DNA from: Candidatus Gastranaerophilales bacterium
GTDB taxonomy: Bacteria > Cyanobacteriota > Vampirovibrionia > Gastranaerophilales > Gastranaerophilaceae
Direction: 5' to 3'
NCBI GenBank assembly: GCA_944325615.1
Contig: CALVAU010000084.1
Location: forward strand, 1-13,479
Length of the DNA stretch: 13,479 nucleotides
In this document: positions 1 through 6,570 of the stretch, piece after piece
Layout: each line of letters opens with the position of its first letter
Position numbering within the stretch: position 1 is the stretch's first letter
Notes under the pieces: generated by a model
Database searches by the model: none
Told to the model about the DNA's origin: nothing
The model's input: only the letters and a program-made list of their open reading frames with translations
Program-made: the position numbers and the translations under genes

Positions 1-103
1 GCATTGGTTGTTCGCAGGGACAAGCCGCCATTGCTTGATTCAAGGAACACGTTGCTATTCCAACGGCAATTGCAGCTGCCACAGTAAGTTTTTTAATAGT
101 CAT
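1..103 (-). CDS. Secreted Cys/Pro-rich protein, 5' part only
   Basis: Only the first 34 codons lie in the window; the gene continues beyond the left edge. The ATG at 103-101 follows a near-perfect Shine-Dalgarno, GGAGGT at 113-108, which fixes the start. The translation starts MTIKKLTVAAAIAVG and has a charged n-region, a hydrophobic core and an AMA-A cleavage site near residue 26, so it is a Sec signal peptide. The mature protein begins ACPCEQPM, with a Cys-Pro-Cys motif that could bind metal or form disulfides. No family was recognised. It is read in the same direction as mrnC upstream but 189 nt away, so it probably has its own promoter. Confidence 0.75.
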   Translation of the reverse strand, partial: MTIKKLTVAAAIAVGIATCSLNQAMAACPCEQPM

Positions 104-107
104 TTTT

Positions 108-113
108 ACCTCC
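108..113 (-). promoter_or_regulatory. Ribosome binding site GGAGGT
   Basis: Read on the minus strand, GGAGGT is followed by four A residues and ATG. It is the strongest Shine-Dalgarno in the window and contrasts with the several genes here that have none. Confidence 0.7.
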
Positions 114-207
114 TTGTGTTTATAGGGCTTTTGCTTTGAAAAACCCCAAAAGTTTCTTTAAAAAACAAACTTATACCTGATTATGTACGTTATTGCTCAA
201 ATCTCGC

Positions 208-238
208 ATTACCGTTTTTGGTAATTCATAAAGGTAAT
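208..238. repeat. ATTACC/GGTAAT repeat cluster
   Basis: Plus-strand ATTACC (208-213) and GGTAAT (220-225) form an inverted repeat with a 6-nt spacer, and a third GGTAAT lies at 233-238. The cluster is in the 189-nt gap between mrnC and the secreted-protein gene at the left edge, about 105-135 nt before that gene's start. No T-run follows on the minus strand, so it does not look like a terminator. It could be an operator or a leader-RNA structure; with AT-rich hexamers, chance is also possible. Confidence 0.3.
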
Positions 239-292
239 TTGTTTTTAGTTATAAGGAGATATCAATAATTATTAATTATTATTTTTTAAAGT

Positions 293-655
293 TTAAAATA
301 AAAAATTCTTATCAATATAAGATATTATATAATTATATCGTTCTATATTATTTTGAAACCACCAACCGATTAGAGTTTCAAAAGCTGTTGCTTGACGGTA
401 TTCTGCTTGATTGGAACGTCTGCCGATTGGGATGGGTAAATTCCTTCCACGTCTTGAAATCTCTTTTTCTTCTTCTGTTAAAATTTCTTCTAATTTATTT
501 AGCAGCAAGGCTTGAAAATTGCCTTTAACTTTATCTGTTGTTAGCTTGTGAAGTTTTTGAGAATTGTTTGTCATCAATATAGTTTTTTTTCTTATATGCA
601 ATTCCCATAAGGCGTCTCCAAGGTATGCGTAATTTCTTAAGTTCATTTCATCCAT
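293..655 (-). CDS. mrnC: Mini-ribonuclease III
   Basis: This 120-residue protein consists only of an RNase III catalytic fold with no double-stranded-RNA-binding domain, as in Mini-RNase III, the dimeric enzyme that matures 23S rRNA ends in Bacillus subtilis. The family signature YLGDALWELHIR is at residues 11-22, with catalytic Asp14. The second acidic motif, YRQATAFETLIGWWF, is at 86-100 and contains the expected Glu93. It is somewhat shorter than the roughly 140-residue Bacillus protein, mainly at the N-terminus. An in-frame TAA lies four codons upstream, so the start is ATG 655 or the ATG three codons later. No Shine-Dalgarno is visible; a weak TAAACT hexamer ends 6 nt before ATG 655, which is compatible with a leaderless message. 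In cyanobacteria and Firmicutes mrnC often stands alone or near cysS or rRNA-modification genes; that context is absent here. Confidence 0.88.
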   Translation of the reverse strand: MDEMNLRNYAYLGDALWELHIRKKTILMTNNSQKLHKLTTDKVKGNFQALLLNKLEEILTEEEKEISRRGRNLPIPIGRRSNQAEYRQATAFETLIGWWFQNNIERYNYIISYIDKNFLF

Positions 656-733
656 ATATTCAGTTTACAACAAATATATTGAAAAAAAGTTTCCTCTATG
701 CGAAAATCCAAATATTGATGAGGGAGAATTTTT

Positions 734-1351
734 ATGAAAAAAATTTTATCAGCAATAGTTTTTATTTTCTTAATTCAAAATATTGTTTCAGCAGAAATGA
801 TAATGCCATCACAGAGTATAGAAAATGAAGTTTTGGAAGTAGAACGCCCGAGTCAAGCGTATAATATGATGTTCAGAATAAAAAAAGACAGAAACACAAT
901 TTATAATGTCTTAAACTTAACTCCTTCTCAAATAAACAAGATGACAGAAATTGAACATGAAAGATATAAAGAAATTGTACCTGTTGTAGAATGTTTAATG
1001 CAAACAAAAGGTGAAATTAAAAAATTAAAAGAACAAGGGGCTTCAAAGAGTCAAATAGCTGCAGCTTGTAGAGAAATGGAAAAACAAGAAAAACAAATTC
1101 GAAAAATTAGCAGCAAATATGACAAACAATTTGAAAAAATATTGAATCATGAACAAAAAAATAAATATGATATGATTCAAAAGTTGCGTTATGAAGATTT
1201 AAAAAAACTAAAAAAAATAGATCAATATGGAAGAAAAGATTCTGATTTGAGACCATTTGGTTGTAAAATAAGCCAGCCTGCGTATATGGAAGAATTGGAA
1301 GAACAGCGTTCTTTTAAAAACAAGTGCAAAAATTTATTTAAAAAAGATTAG
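734..1351 (+). CDS. Spy/CpxP-like (LTxxQ) secreted protein
   Basis: A 205-residue protein with a signal peptide (MKKILSAIVFIFLIQNIVSA, cleaved after residue 20). The mature part is strongly charged and predicted helical. LNLTPSQINKM at 60-70 matches the LTxxQ motif of periplasmic Spy/CpxP/ZraP-type chaperones and sensors, and a second related element, ILNHEQKNKY, lies at 136-145. A Lys/Glu-rich helix (90-135) separates the two. Four Cys (87, 112, 177, 198) in the mature part could form disulfides, unlike E. coli Spy. The C-terminal 50 residues match nothing recognised. The Shine-Dalgarno AGGGAG (721-726) supports ATG 734. It is divergent from mrnC and 36 nt ahead of a TrmB-type regulator gene that has its own promoter. 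A role in envelope stress or metal response is a family-based inference. Confidence 0.7.
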   Translation: MKKILSAIVFIFLIQNIVSAEMIMPSQSIENEVLEVERPSQAYNMMFRIKKDRNTIYNVLNLTPSQINKMTEIEHERYKEIVPVVECLMQTKGEIKKLKEQGASKSQIAAACREMEKQEKQIRKISSKYDKQFEKILNHEQKNKYDMIQKLRYEDLKKLKKIDQYGRKDSDLRPFGCKISQPAYMEELEEQRSFKNKCKNLFKKD

Positions 1352-1352
1352 C

Positions 1353-1381
1353 TTGTCTGATATTGTAAAATTTGATACAAT
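1353..1381 (+). promoter_or_regulatory. Sigma-70 promoter of the TrmB-type gene, predicting a leaderless mRNA
   Basis: TTGTCT (1353-1358), a 17-bp spacer and TACAAT (1376-1381). The start codon begins at 1388, only 6 nt after the -10, which is where transcription should start. There is no Shine-Dalgarno in the intervening TCTTTT. Confidence 0.65.
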
Positions 1382-1387
1382 TCTTTT

Positions 1388-2206
1388 ATGAATGATGTAA
1401 TAGAAAGTTTAAAAGAAATCGGATTAAACAGCTACGAGGCAAAAGTCTATATAGCTCTGTTAAAAAAATATCCTGCAACAGGCTATGAAGTGAGCAAATT
1501 AGCTGATATTCCGCAATCAAGAGCTTATGATACTCTAAAAGCACTTGAAAATTCTCAAATTGTAATGAGTTCAAATACAAAACCAACTACATATACTCCG
1601 ATTCGTCCGAAAGAACTTACGAAACGTTATAAAAGAAAAATAAATTCAACACTGGATTTTCTAGAAAAAAAACTTCCGAATGTCAAAGAAGATTATACAG
1701 AACCGATTTTGACTGTTAGTGGAAACAAAGAAATTAGAGAAAAAGTTATTGAAATAATTAAAAATGCAAAAAAAGAAATTTATCTTGAAATTTGGTCTCA
1801 GGATTTTAAGTATATCGAAAATGATTTATTAGACAGTTATAATCGTGGTTTGGATATAAAAATAGTCGGGTATGACAATTTTGATTGTATGTTCGGTACG
1901 GTATTCAGACATTCAAATGCTAAAGAAATAGAGCACTCTCTCGGTGGAAGGATGATTTTTATTACAGCCGATGATAAAGAAGCTCTTTTTGGTAAAATTG
2001 AATCTAAAAAACACGATAATATCACATCTATTTGGACAAAAAATGAAGATATTGTATTCTTGATAAAAGAATTTATTGTGCATGATATGTATTTGATAGA
2101 TATAGAAGGTCAATTCCCTGAACAGTTAAAATATTTTTATGGTAAAGGACTAAAACGTTTGAAAGATAAAGTTTTAAACCCAAATTCCGAATATCGTATT
2201 CATTAA
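1388..2206 (+). CDS. TrmB-family transcriptional regulator
   Basis: The 272-residue protein has the two-part TrmB layout. Residues 1-85 form a winged helix: the opening SLKEIGLNSYEAKVYIALLK is the usual first helix pair, and VSKLADIPQSRAYDTLKALE is the recognition helix region. A basic helical linker (77-100) follows. Residues 105-245 resemble the TrmB C-terminal effector domain of phospholipase-D-like fold, with KEIYLEIWSQDF and RGLDIKIVGYDNF, but no HKD catalytic motif is present, as expected of a ligand-sensing rather than catalytic version. TrmB proteins are best known as sugar-responsive regulators in archaea and also occur in bacteria. No sugar transporter is adjacent. The neighbours, a Spy-like and a small secreted protein, make an envelope-related regulon possible, but that is a guess. 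The mRNA appears leaderless. Confidence 0.82.
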   Translation: MNDVIESLKEIGLNSYEAKVYIALLKKYPATGYEVSKLADIPQSRAYDTLKALENSQIVMSSNTKPTTYTPIRPKELTKRYKRKINSTLDFLEKKLPNVKEDYTEPILTVSGNKEIREKVIEIIKNAKKEIYLEIWSQDFKYIENDLLDSYNRGLDIKIVGYDNFDCMFGTVFRHSNAKEIEHSLGGRMIFITADDKEALFGKIESKKHDNITSIWTKNEDIVFLIKEFIVHDMYLIDIEGQFPEQLKYFYGKGLKRLKDKVLNPNSEYRIH

Positions 2207-2223
2207 ATTAAACCATTTCTTTC

Positions 2224-2251
2224 TTTACAAAAATTAATAATCTGATATAAT
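2224..2251 (+). promoter_or_regulatory. Strong sigma-70 promoter with extended -10
   Basis: TTTACA (2224-2229), a 16-bp spacer and consensus TATAAT (2246-2251) preceded by TGA, giving a TGnTATAAT extended -10. It drives the secreted protein at 2275 with a leader of about 17 nt carrying AAGGAG (2263-2268). It is the best consensus promoter in the window and suggests high expression. Confidence 0.75.
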
Positions 2252-2274
2252 ACGGAAAAAGGAAGGAGATTTAT

Positions 2275-2652
2275 ATGAAAAAAATAATATTGTCAGTATT
2301 TTTAATCGGAATATTTTGTGCATTCAGTTTTGCAGATAAAGCAATTTCTGCACAACAGACATCAGGAACTGGATCAGGTAAAGTAACAAAAGCACAATTA
2401 GATAAAATGGCGATGTCAATGCTAAAAGCTGCAGAAAAACGTGATAATAAAAGTATGCAGTCTTATTTTAAAGAAATGTTGGCTAGTGGTGTAGAAACTG
2501 TTTATCAACCACAAATCATAGCGAAAAAAACTCCGCAATGCCCTCCGATAAAATTGGATTTGAATGGAAGGAAATTACAAGGAAGTCTTTGTGCAAGAAC
2601 AGGATATGTTTATAACGGCAAAGAATATTGGGTAGGATATTGCAATAAGTAA
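2275..2652 (+). CDS. Small secreted Cys-containing protein, unknown function
   Basis: A 125-residue protein starting MKKIILSVFLIGIFCAFSFA, a Sec signal peptide probably cleaved after Ala20. The mature protein has a low-complexity Gln/Ser/Thr/Gly stretch (27-36), an amphipathic helical stretch (38-70) and a C-terminal half with three Cys (89, 106, 123) and aromatic residues (YVYNGKEYWVGYCNK). This looks like a small folded C-terminal domain, perhaps disulfide-linked to a partner since the Cys number is odd. No family was recognised. The start is set by AAGGAG 7 nt upstream. It has a strong promoter and a strong terminator of its own, so it is a monocistronic and probably abundant envelope or secreted protein. 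Confidence 0.7.
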   Translation: MKKIILSVFLIGIFCAFSFADKAISAQQTSGTGSGKVTKAQLDKMAMSMLKAAEKRDNKSMQSYFKEMLASGVETVYQPQIIAKKTPQCPPIKLDLNGRKLQGSLCARTGYVYNGKEYWVGYCNK

Positions 2653-2676
2653 AATGGCGAAACCTAAACAAACAAT

Positions 2677-2703
2677 AATGGCGCAGTTTTTCTGCGCCAT
2701 TTT
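2677..2703 (+). terminator. Rho-independent terminator
   Basis: A 10-bp perfect stem, AATGGCGCAG (2677-2686) with CTGCGCCATT (2692-2701), around a TTTTT loop and followed by more T. It ends the transcript of the secreted-protein gene at 2275. The 205-nt gap up to tdk holds this terminator and the tdk promoter; otherwise I see only AT-rich sequence. Confidence 0.8.
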
Positions 2704-2781
2704 AAATGAAAAATTTTTAAATCGGTAAATCCTAAAAAATAATATTTGAAAATGAATAAATAAAATTTAACAAATTTTTAC

Positions 2782-2810
2782 TTTAAAAATAAATGTTGTG
2801 GCATTATAAT
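2782..2810 (+). promoter_or_regulatory. tdk promoter
   Basis: Consensus TATAAT at 2805-2810 with a weak -35, TTTAAA (2782-2787), 17 bp upstream. The predicted leader is about 40 nt and contains the AGGGGA ribosome site at 2844-2849. Confidence 0.5.
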
Positions 2811-2857
2811 GAAAATATCTTGAGGAAATAATATTTTTTGAACAGGGGACAGTAAAG

Positions 2858-3481
2858 ATGGATGGTTACTATAGTTTCGAGCTTATAACAGGACCTATGA
2901 GCTGCGGAAAAACAGAAGAACTTTTAAGAAGAGTAAGACGTTGCATAATTGCAAAGAAAAAAGTTAAAGTGATTTCACCTGACGTTGATACACGTACAAA
3001 AGGTGATTATATTGAATCAAGAAACGGTTTATGGCTTGATGCAATAAAAGTAAAGCATTCCATCCAGATTTTGAGCATTGTAAAACCTGAAGATGAAGTT
3101 GTTGCAATAGATGAATTACAATTTTTTGACAGCAACATTACAAAAGTAGTATCCAAATTAATGGAAGAAGGTAAAAAAGTTATCGGAACAGGTTTGGAAT
3201 TGGATTTTAAAGCTGAACCGTTCGGACAAATGCCTCAATTGTTATGTTTAGCAACAACAGTTGATAAGTTGCATGCGGTTTGTATGAAATGCGGTTGTGA
3301 GCATGCAACCCGTACTCAAAGGCTTATTGACGGCAAGCCTGCTGATAAGAGTTCTCCTTTGATTATGATTGGCGGGGATGAAACTTATGAAGCAAGATGT
3401 GTAAAATGCTATGAATTGCCTGATAAAAATCATGATAAGGTAAAATCTGCATTAAATGTTTTGCCGTTCAGTCATAGATAA
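2858..3481 (+). CDS. tdk: Thymidine kinase, type II
   Basis: The 207-residue protein phosphorylates thymidine to dTMP with ATP in the pyrimidine salvage pathway, in the cytosol. The Walker A is ITGPMSCGKTEELLRR (10-25); family members usually have GPMFSGK, so Ser-Cys replaces Phe-Ser here. The DELQFF motif (85-90) carries the catalytic Glu86. The lasso-region signature GLELDFKAEPFGQMPQLL (112-129) is typical. Two CxxC pairs, Cys142/Cys145 and Cys181/Cys184, form the structural zinc site. The length is normal for the family. AGGGGA at 2844-2849 supports ATG 2858. It follows the terminator of the preceding gene and has its own promoter, so it appears monocistronic. Confidence 0.95.
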   Translation: MDGYYSFELITGPMSCGKTEELLRRVRRCIIAKKKVKVISPDVDTRTKGDYIESRNGLWLDAIKVKHSIQILSIVKPEDEVVAIDELQFFDSNITKVVSKLMEEGKKVIGTGLELDFKAEPFGQMPQLLCLATTVDKLHAVCMKCGCEHATRTQRLIDGKPADKSSPLIMIGGDETYEARCVKCYELPDKNHDKVKSALNVLPFSHR

Positions 3482-3536
3482 AAAAGGCAATCTAAGTCTT
3501 CAATTAAATAAATGATGATTTTTTTTGAAAAAACAT

Positions 3537-3542
3537 TATAAT
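3537..3542 (+). promoter_or_regulatory. -10 element 6 nt before a start codon
   Basis: Consensus TATAAT ends at 3542 and ATG begins at 3549. No convincing -35 (the 17-bp position reads GATGAT) and no Shine-Dalgarno are present. The 6-nt distance equals that at the TrmB-type gene, which supports a leaderless message. Confidence 0.45.
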
Positions 3543-3548
3543 TTTGGT

Positions 3549-4187
3549 ATGAAGAAGTCTTTAATTTTGATGCTGGCTTTAATATTTTCAACCTCAAATG
3601 CTTTTGCTTTTTTCGGGAAAGATGAAAAAATTGATACCGAAGGCAAAGGCTATCTTGGTACGCTTCCTAATATCACAAAACAATATGAAACGACAGAGCC
3701 TGCTCAAGGAACTCCAATTTTTGATAAAACACAACAATTTCACAGTTCAAATGAATTGAAACCTATTCCAAGAGAAGATCCTTCTTTTGTCAATATAATT
3801 CTAAAACCGAACAAAACAAGTGAATATGTCAATGATTTGAACGAGTTTATATTAATGCTTGAAAAACTTTATGATTCTATTGAAAATAGAGAAGATGTTC
3901 AAAAATTTGCGGCAAAAGTCTATTTTTTCAATAAAAATGCCGATTATTTCCGAGATAAATACGCAAACAAACCTGAGAGTTATTTTATCAGTTATCAAAA
4001 ACTTTTAGAACTAAGTTTGAGAGCAAATACAATTTCAAATCTTCGAGTTGAAGCTGAAAAATACAAAGCTTACCTTGCTTATTCAAGTACAGGCAAAATC
4101 TATAATTCAGAAAATATCGATCAACAGCTTGAATATCTAAAAAATGAAATTGAATCGGTACTAGTTGTCCTAAAAGAAGCTGAATAA
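3549..4187 (+). CDS. Secreted protein of unknown function
   Basis: The gene encodes 212 residues from ATG 3549. An in-frame TTG at 3525 would add eight residues (MKKHYNFG) before the true signal peptide and overlap the promoter, so the ATG is preferred. MKKSLILMLALIFSTSNAFA is a clear signal peptide with cleavage after AFA. The mature N-terminus (FFGKDEK onward) is extended and rich in Pro, Thr and Gln to about residue 85. The rest is predicted helical, with acidic and aromatic residues, and ends in a helix (ENIDQQLEYLKNEIESVLVV). There are no Cys and no recognised domain. It lies 67 nt after tdk with no clear terminator between, so some read-through is possible. It converges on the minus-strand gene at 4189 with 1 nt between the stop codons. 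Confidence 0.7.
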   Translation: MKKSLILMLALIFSTSNAFAFFGKDEKIDTEGKGYLGTLPNITKQYETTEPAQGTPIFDKTQQFHSSNELKPIPREDPSFVNIILKPNKTSEYVNDLNEFILMLEKLYDSIENREDVQKFAAKVYFFNKNADYFRDKYANKPESYFISYQKLLELSLRANTISNLRVEAEKYKAYLAYSSTGKIYNSENIDQQLEYLKNEIESVLVVLKEAE

Positions 4188-4188
4188 A

Positions 4189-4584
4189 TTATTCTTTATA
4201 CATAAGAAACTTGTATTCAAAAGATTTTTTTTCAAAGAAATTTAAACAGATTTTATCAAGATTATCTCTTTGTTTTGTTTGAAAATTCAATGGATCTTTT
4301 TCTGAATTCAGATGTAAGTAAAAATCGTAAGCAAAAATTACATCTCTGTCTTTGACATCTTTTTTGTTTATTGCTTCAATATTACATTGAATAACTTCAT
4401 TAATTTTGAACTCTTTTTCTTTTATATTTTCACCAAAAGCATTTTGTTCTTGATATATACAGGCAGAATCATCTTTATTGCAAGAAATAATTGCATAATT
4501 TTTATTTGAGATGTCTTTTATAAGTATTCCTGCAACGAGAGCTATTATTACAATAACTGTAACTATTATTATATTTCTTACCAT
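4189..4584 (-). CDS. Small single-pass membrane protein, unknown
   Basis: The gene encodes 131 residues from ATG 4584, whose A is shared with the TAA of the upstream binding-protein gene (TAATG). GGGGA (4597-4593) stands 8 nt before this ATG. The in-frame ATG at 4599 lacks a ribosome site, so 4584 is chosen. An N-terminal hydrophobic segment (about residues 4-22, IIIVTVIVIIALVAGILI) anchors the protein. The remainder is a polar alpha/beta-like domain of about 105 residues with Cys at 35, 42, 68 and 113 and a conserved-looking end (DNLDKICLNFFEKKSFEYKF). No family was recognised. Coupling to the lipoprotein gene suggests equimolar production and a shared envelope role; function is unknown. Confidence 0.65.
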   Translation of the reverse strand: MVRNIIIVTVIVIIALVAGILIKDISNKNYAIISCNKDDSACIYQEQNAFGENIKEKEFKINEVIQCNIEAINKKDVKDRDVIFAYDFYLHLNSEKDPLNFQTKQRDNLDKICLNFFEKKSFEYKFLMYKE

Positions 4585-5366
4585 TAATTTAATCCCCATT
4601 TTTGTTGTAATCTGGTTAATTTACCGGTTCTGGCATATTCTTTTAAGAAGAAATTTGTATATTGACGCAAAGATTCAGTATCTTTTCCTTTTCTGAATGC
4701 AATAGCGTAAGGTTCTACAGAATATCTTCCGGGTAAAAGTTTAAAATATTTATCTCTATATATATAATCCAAAAGTATTGAGTCATCTGCTATTAGAGCA
4801 ACGGCCAAGCCGTCTTTTAAGGCTTTTACAGCATCATCATAATTTTTGTATCCCATAATAGTAGAATCTGGCAGTTCGTTTCTTACATTAATTTCACTTG
4901 TTGAGCCATATACAATGATAATTCTTTGCCCATTTAATTCTTTTAATGTTGTTATTTTGCTCCAATGTGGAATCATAACTGCTTGACCTGATTCATAGTA
5001 TGGTAGTGAAAAATCCATTATTTTAGAACGGTTTTTTGTGATTGACATTGTAGCGATAAGACAATCTACTTTGCCTGAATTTAAGTATGCTATACGGTTT
5101 TGTGCAGTAACAGGAACATATTCTACGGCATTTGCGTATCTGTTTACAAGATAAAGAGCCAATTCTGATCCCAAATCGACATCAAAACCATAGTTGTAAC
5201 CGTCTTCACCAATAAAACCGAAAGGCTTAGCATCTGTTCTGACACCTACAATTAATTTTTTGCGTTTTAATACGGCATTGAGTGTGCCCGGAGTGTTGTC
5301 TTTTTGTCCGCAACCACAAAGACAAAGCGTCATAAACAAAAATGTGCAAATTATTTTTTTGTACAT
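4584..5366 (-). CDS. Amino-acid-type ABC transporter substrate-binding lipoprotein (SBP_bac_3)
   Basis: The 260-residue protein has a lipoprotein signal, MYKKIICTFLFMTLCLCGCG, with lipobox LCGC and lipidation probable at Cys19. The mature part matches the family 3 solute-binding fold (GlnH/PEB1a type): LIVGVRTDAKPFGFIGEDG (38-56) begins lobe 1, followed by YGFDVDLGSELA (59-70). The signature IATMSITKNRSKIMDFSLPYY (104-124) contains the Arg that usually binds the substrate carboxylate. The C-terminus, GKLTRLQQKWGL, is typical. It should capture an amino acid or a related small carboxylate outside the inner membrane. No permease or ATPase gene is adjacent, so it is an orphan that must work with a distant transporter or act as a sensor. 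Promoter and AAGGA ribosome site (5377-5373) are clear. Confidence 0.85.
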   Translation of the reverse strand: MYKKIICTFLFMTLCLCGCGQKDNTPGTLNAVLKRKKLIVGVRTDAKPFGFIGEDGYNYGFDVDLGSELALYLVNRYANAVEYVPVTAQNRIAYLNSGKVDCLIATMSITKNRSKIMDFSLPYYESGQAVMIPHWSKITTLKELNGQRIIIVYGSTSEINVRNELPDSTIMGYKNYDDAVKALKDGLAVALIADDSILLDYIYRDKYFKLLPGRYSVEPYAIAFRKGKDTESLRQYTNFFLKEYARTGKLTRLQQKWGLN

Positions 5367-5389
5367 AAACTATCCTTCTTATTTATAAA

Positions 5390-5418
5390 ATAATAATGTA
5401 GCAGACAGCAAAAGTCAA
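5390..5418 (-). promoter_or_regulatory. Promoter of the binding-protein operon
   Basis: On the minus strand: TTGACT (5418-5413), a 17-bp spacer and TATTAT (5395-5390). It is a good sigma-70 promoter lying just downstream of the rpoD terminator. It serves the lipoprotein gene and the coupled small membrane protein. Confidence 0.7.
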
Positions 5419-5439
5419 TAATTTAAAGGTTTGACATAT

Positions 5440-5465
5440 AAAAAGCTCCCGTTTGCGGGAGCTTT
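5440..5465 (-). terminator. Terminator of the dnaG-rpoD operon
   Basis: A 10-bp perfect stem, AAAGCTCCCG with CGGGAGCTTT, around a 4-nt loop, with T residues at its end on the minus strand. It starts a few nt after the rpoD stop codon. Confidence 0.8.
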
Positions 5466-5469
5466 AAAT

Positions 5470-6570
5470 CTATGATTCTACATATTCACGTAATCTTTTA
5501 CTTCTGTTTGGATGACGCAATTTTCTTAAAGCTTTAGCTTCAATTTGTCTGATACGTTCACGAGTTACGCCAAATAACTGTCCTACTTCTTCTAAAGTTC
5601 TTTGACGACCGTCATCCATACCAAAACGAAGTCTTAAAACATCACGTTCTCTTGGGGATAATGTACATAACACTTCCGCCAAATCTTCACGTAAAAGTTC
5701 GCTTGCAACAGTTTTGATAGGTGCATCTGCTTCTTTATCTTCAATAAAATCACCCAATCTGCTGTCTTCTTCTTTTCCGATTGGAGTTTCCAATGAAAGA
5801 GGTTCTTGTGCAATTTTAATGATTTCACGAAGTTTTGGAATTGATACATTCATTTCTATTGCCAATTCATCTTCGGTTGGTTTTCTTGATAATTCTTGTG
5901 CCAAACGGCGAGTTACTTTTTTAAGTTTGTTAATAGTTTCTACCATATGTACAGGAATACGAATTGTTCTTGCTTGGTCTGCGATAGCTCTTGTAATAGC
6001 TTGTCTTATCCACCAAGTTGCATAAGTAGAAAATTTAAAACCGCGTTCGTGATCAAATTTTTCTGCTGCTCTGATAAGGCCCAAGTTTCCTTCTTGGATT
6101 AAGTCTAAGAAAAGCATACCTCTGCCGACATATTTTTTAGCAATAGATACAACTAAACGCAAGTTTGCTTGAACGAGTTTTCTTTTTGCTATAGCACCTG
6201 GTGTTCCGCCTTCAAGAATTTTTCTTGCAAGTTCTATTTCTTCATTTGCAGAAAGCAATTTTATTCTTCCGATTTCTCTTAAATAAAGTCTTACCGGATC
6301 ATCAACAGCAATTCCTTTCGGCAATTCAAAGTCGTTCGGATTTTCTTCTTCTGTTGAATTCATCATGTAGATATCATCAAGATTCGTTTTATGGTCGATT
6401 TTTGCTGTAACAATATCTTCAATATTATCTGTGCTGATATCCATATTCATGTAATTTACATCATCATGTTCATTGTCAAGTGAAGAATCCTCATCAATGT
6501 CAGGTATGTTTAGGCTATCATCATCTAAAATACTAACAATTGAGGAGTTTGATTGTCTTTTTTTAGTCAT
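5470..6570 (-). CDS. rpoD: Primary RNA polymerase sigma factor (SigA/RpoD)
   Basis: The 366-residue housekeeping sigma-70 recruits RNA polymerase core to TTGACA/TATAAT promoters. Region 1.2 is at 91-120 (DPVRLYLREIGRIKLLS). Region 2 is at about 130-208 and includes the 2.3/2.4 core YATWWIRQAITRAIADQ. Region 3 is at 210-290. Region 4.2 contains TLEEVGQLFGVTRERIRQIE (325-344), the -35-binding helix-turn-helix. The first 80 residues are Asp/Glu/Asn-rich with no recognisable region 1.1, an acidic tail similar in bulk to that of cyanobacterial SigA. GGAG (6581-6578) lies 7 nt upstream of ATG. The gene overlaps the end of dnaG by 8 nt, the common dnaG-rpoD arrangement without rpsU. It is the only sigma factor seen here and fits the promoters listed. 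Confidence 0.96.
   Translation of the reverse strand: MTKKRQSNSSIVSILDDDSLNIPDIDEDSSLDNEHDDVNYMNMDISTDNIEDIVTAKIDHKTNLDDIYMMNSTEEENPNDFELPKGIAVDDPVRLYLREIGRIKLLSANEEIELARKILEGGTPGAIAKRKLVQANLRLVVSIAKKYVGRGMLFLDLIQEGNLGLIRAAEKFDHERGFKFSTYATWWIRQAITRAIADQARTIRIPVHMVETINKLKKVTRRLAQELSRKPTEDELAIEMNVSIPKLREIIKIAQEPLSLETPIGKEEDSRLGDFIEDKEADAPIKTVASELLREDLAEVLCTLSPRERDVLRLRFGMDDGRQRTLEEVGQLFGVTRERIRQIEAKALRKLRHPNRSKRLREYVES

Noticed and set aside
268..290. AT-only palindrome after mrnC as a terminator
   Set aside because: It has no GC pairs and no clear minus-strand T-run, so it would be too weak.
2812..2837. AAAATAT/ATATTTT hairpin followed by T in the tdk leader, a possible attenuator
   Set aside because: The 7-bp stem is entirely A-U with a 12-nt loop, expected often by chance in such AT-rich sequence.
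3525..3548. TTG start for the secreted-protein gene
   Set aside because: It would add eight residues before an already complete signal peptide, lacks a ribosome site, and the bases are better explained by the TATAAT promoter element.
5431..5436. Consensus TTGACA on the plus strand
   Set aside because: No -10 follows at 15-19 bp; the sequence there is the rpoD terminator stem, and no plus-strand gene starts nearby.
5714..6410. Open frames opposite rpoD
   Set aside because: They are antisense shadows of a conserved gene without ribosome sites or recognisable protein features.
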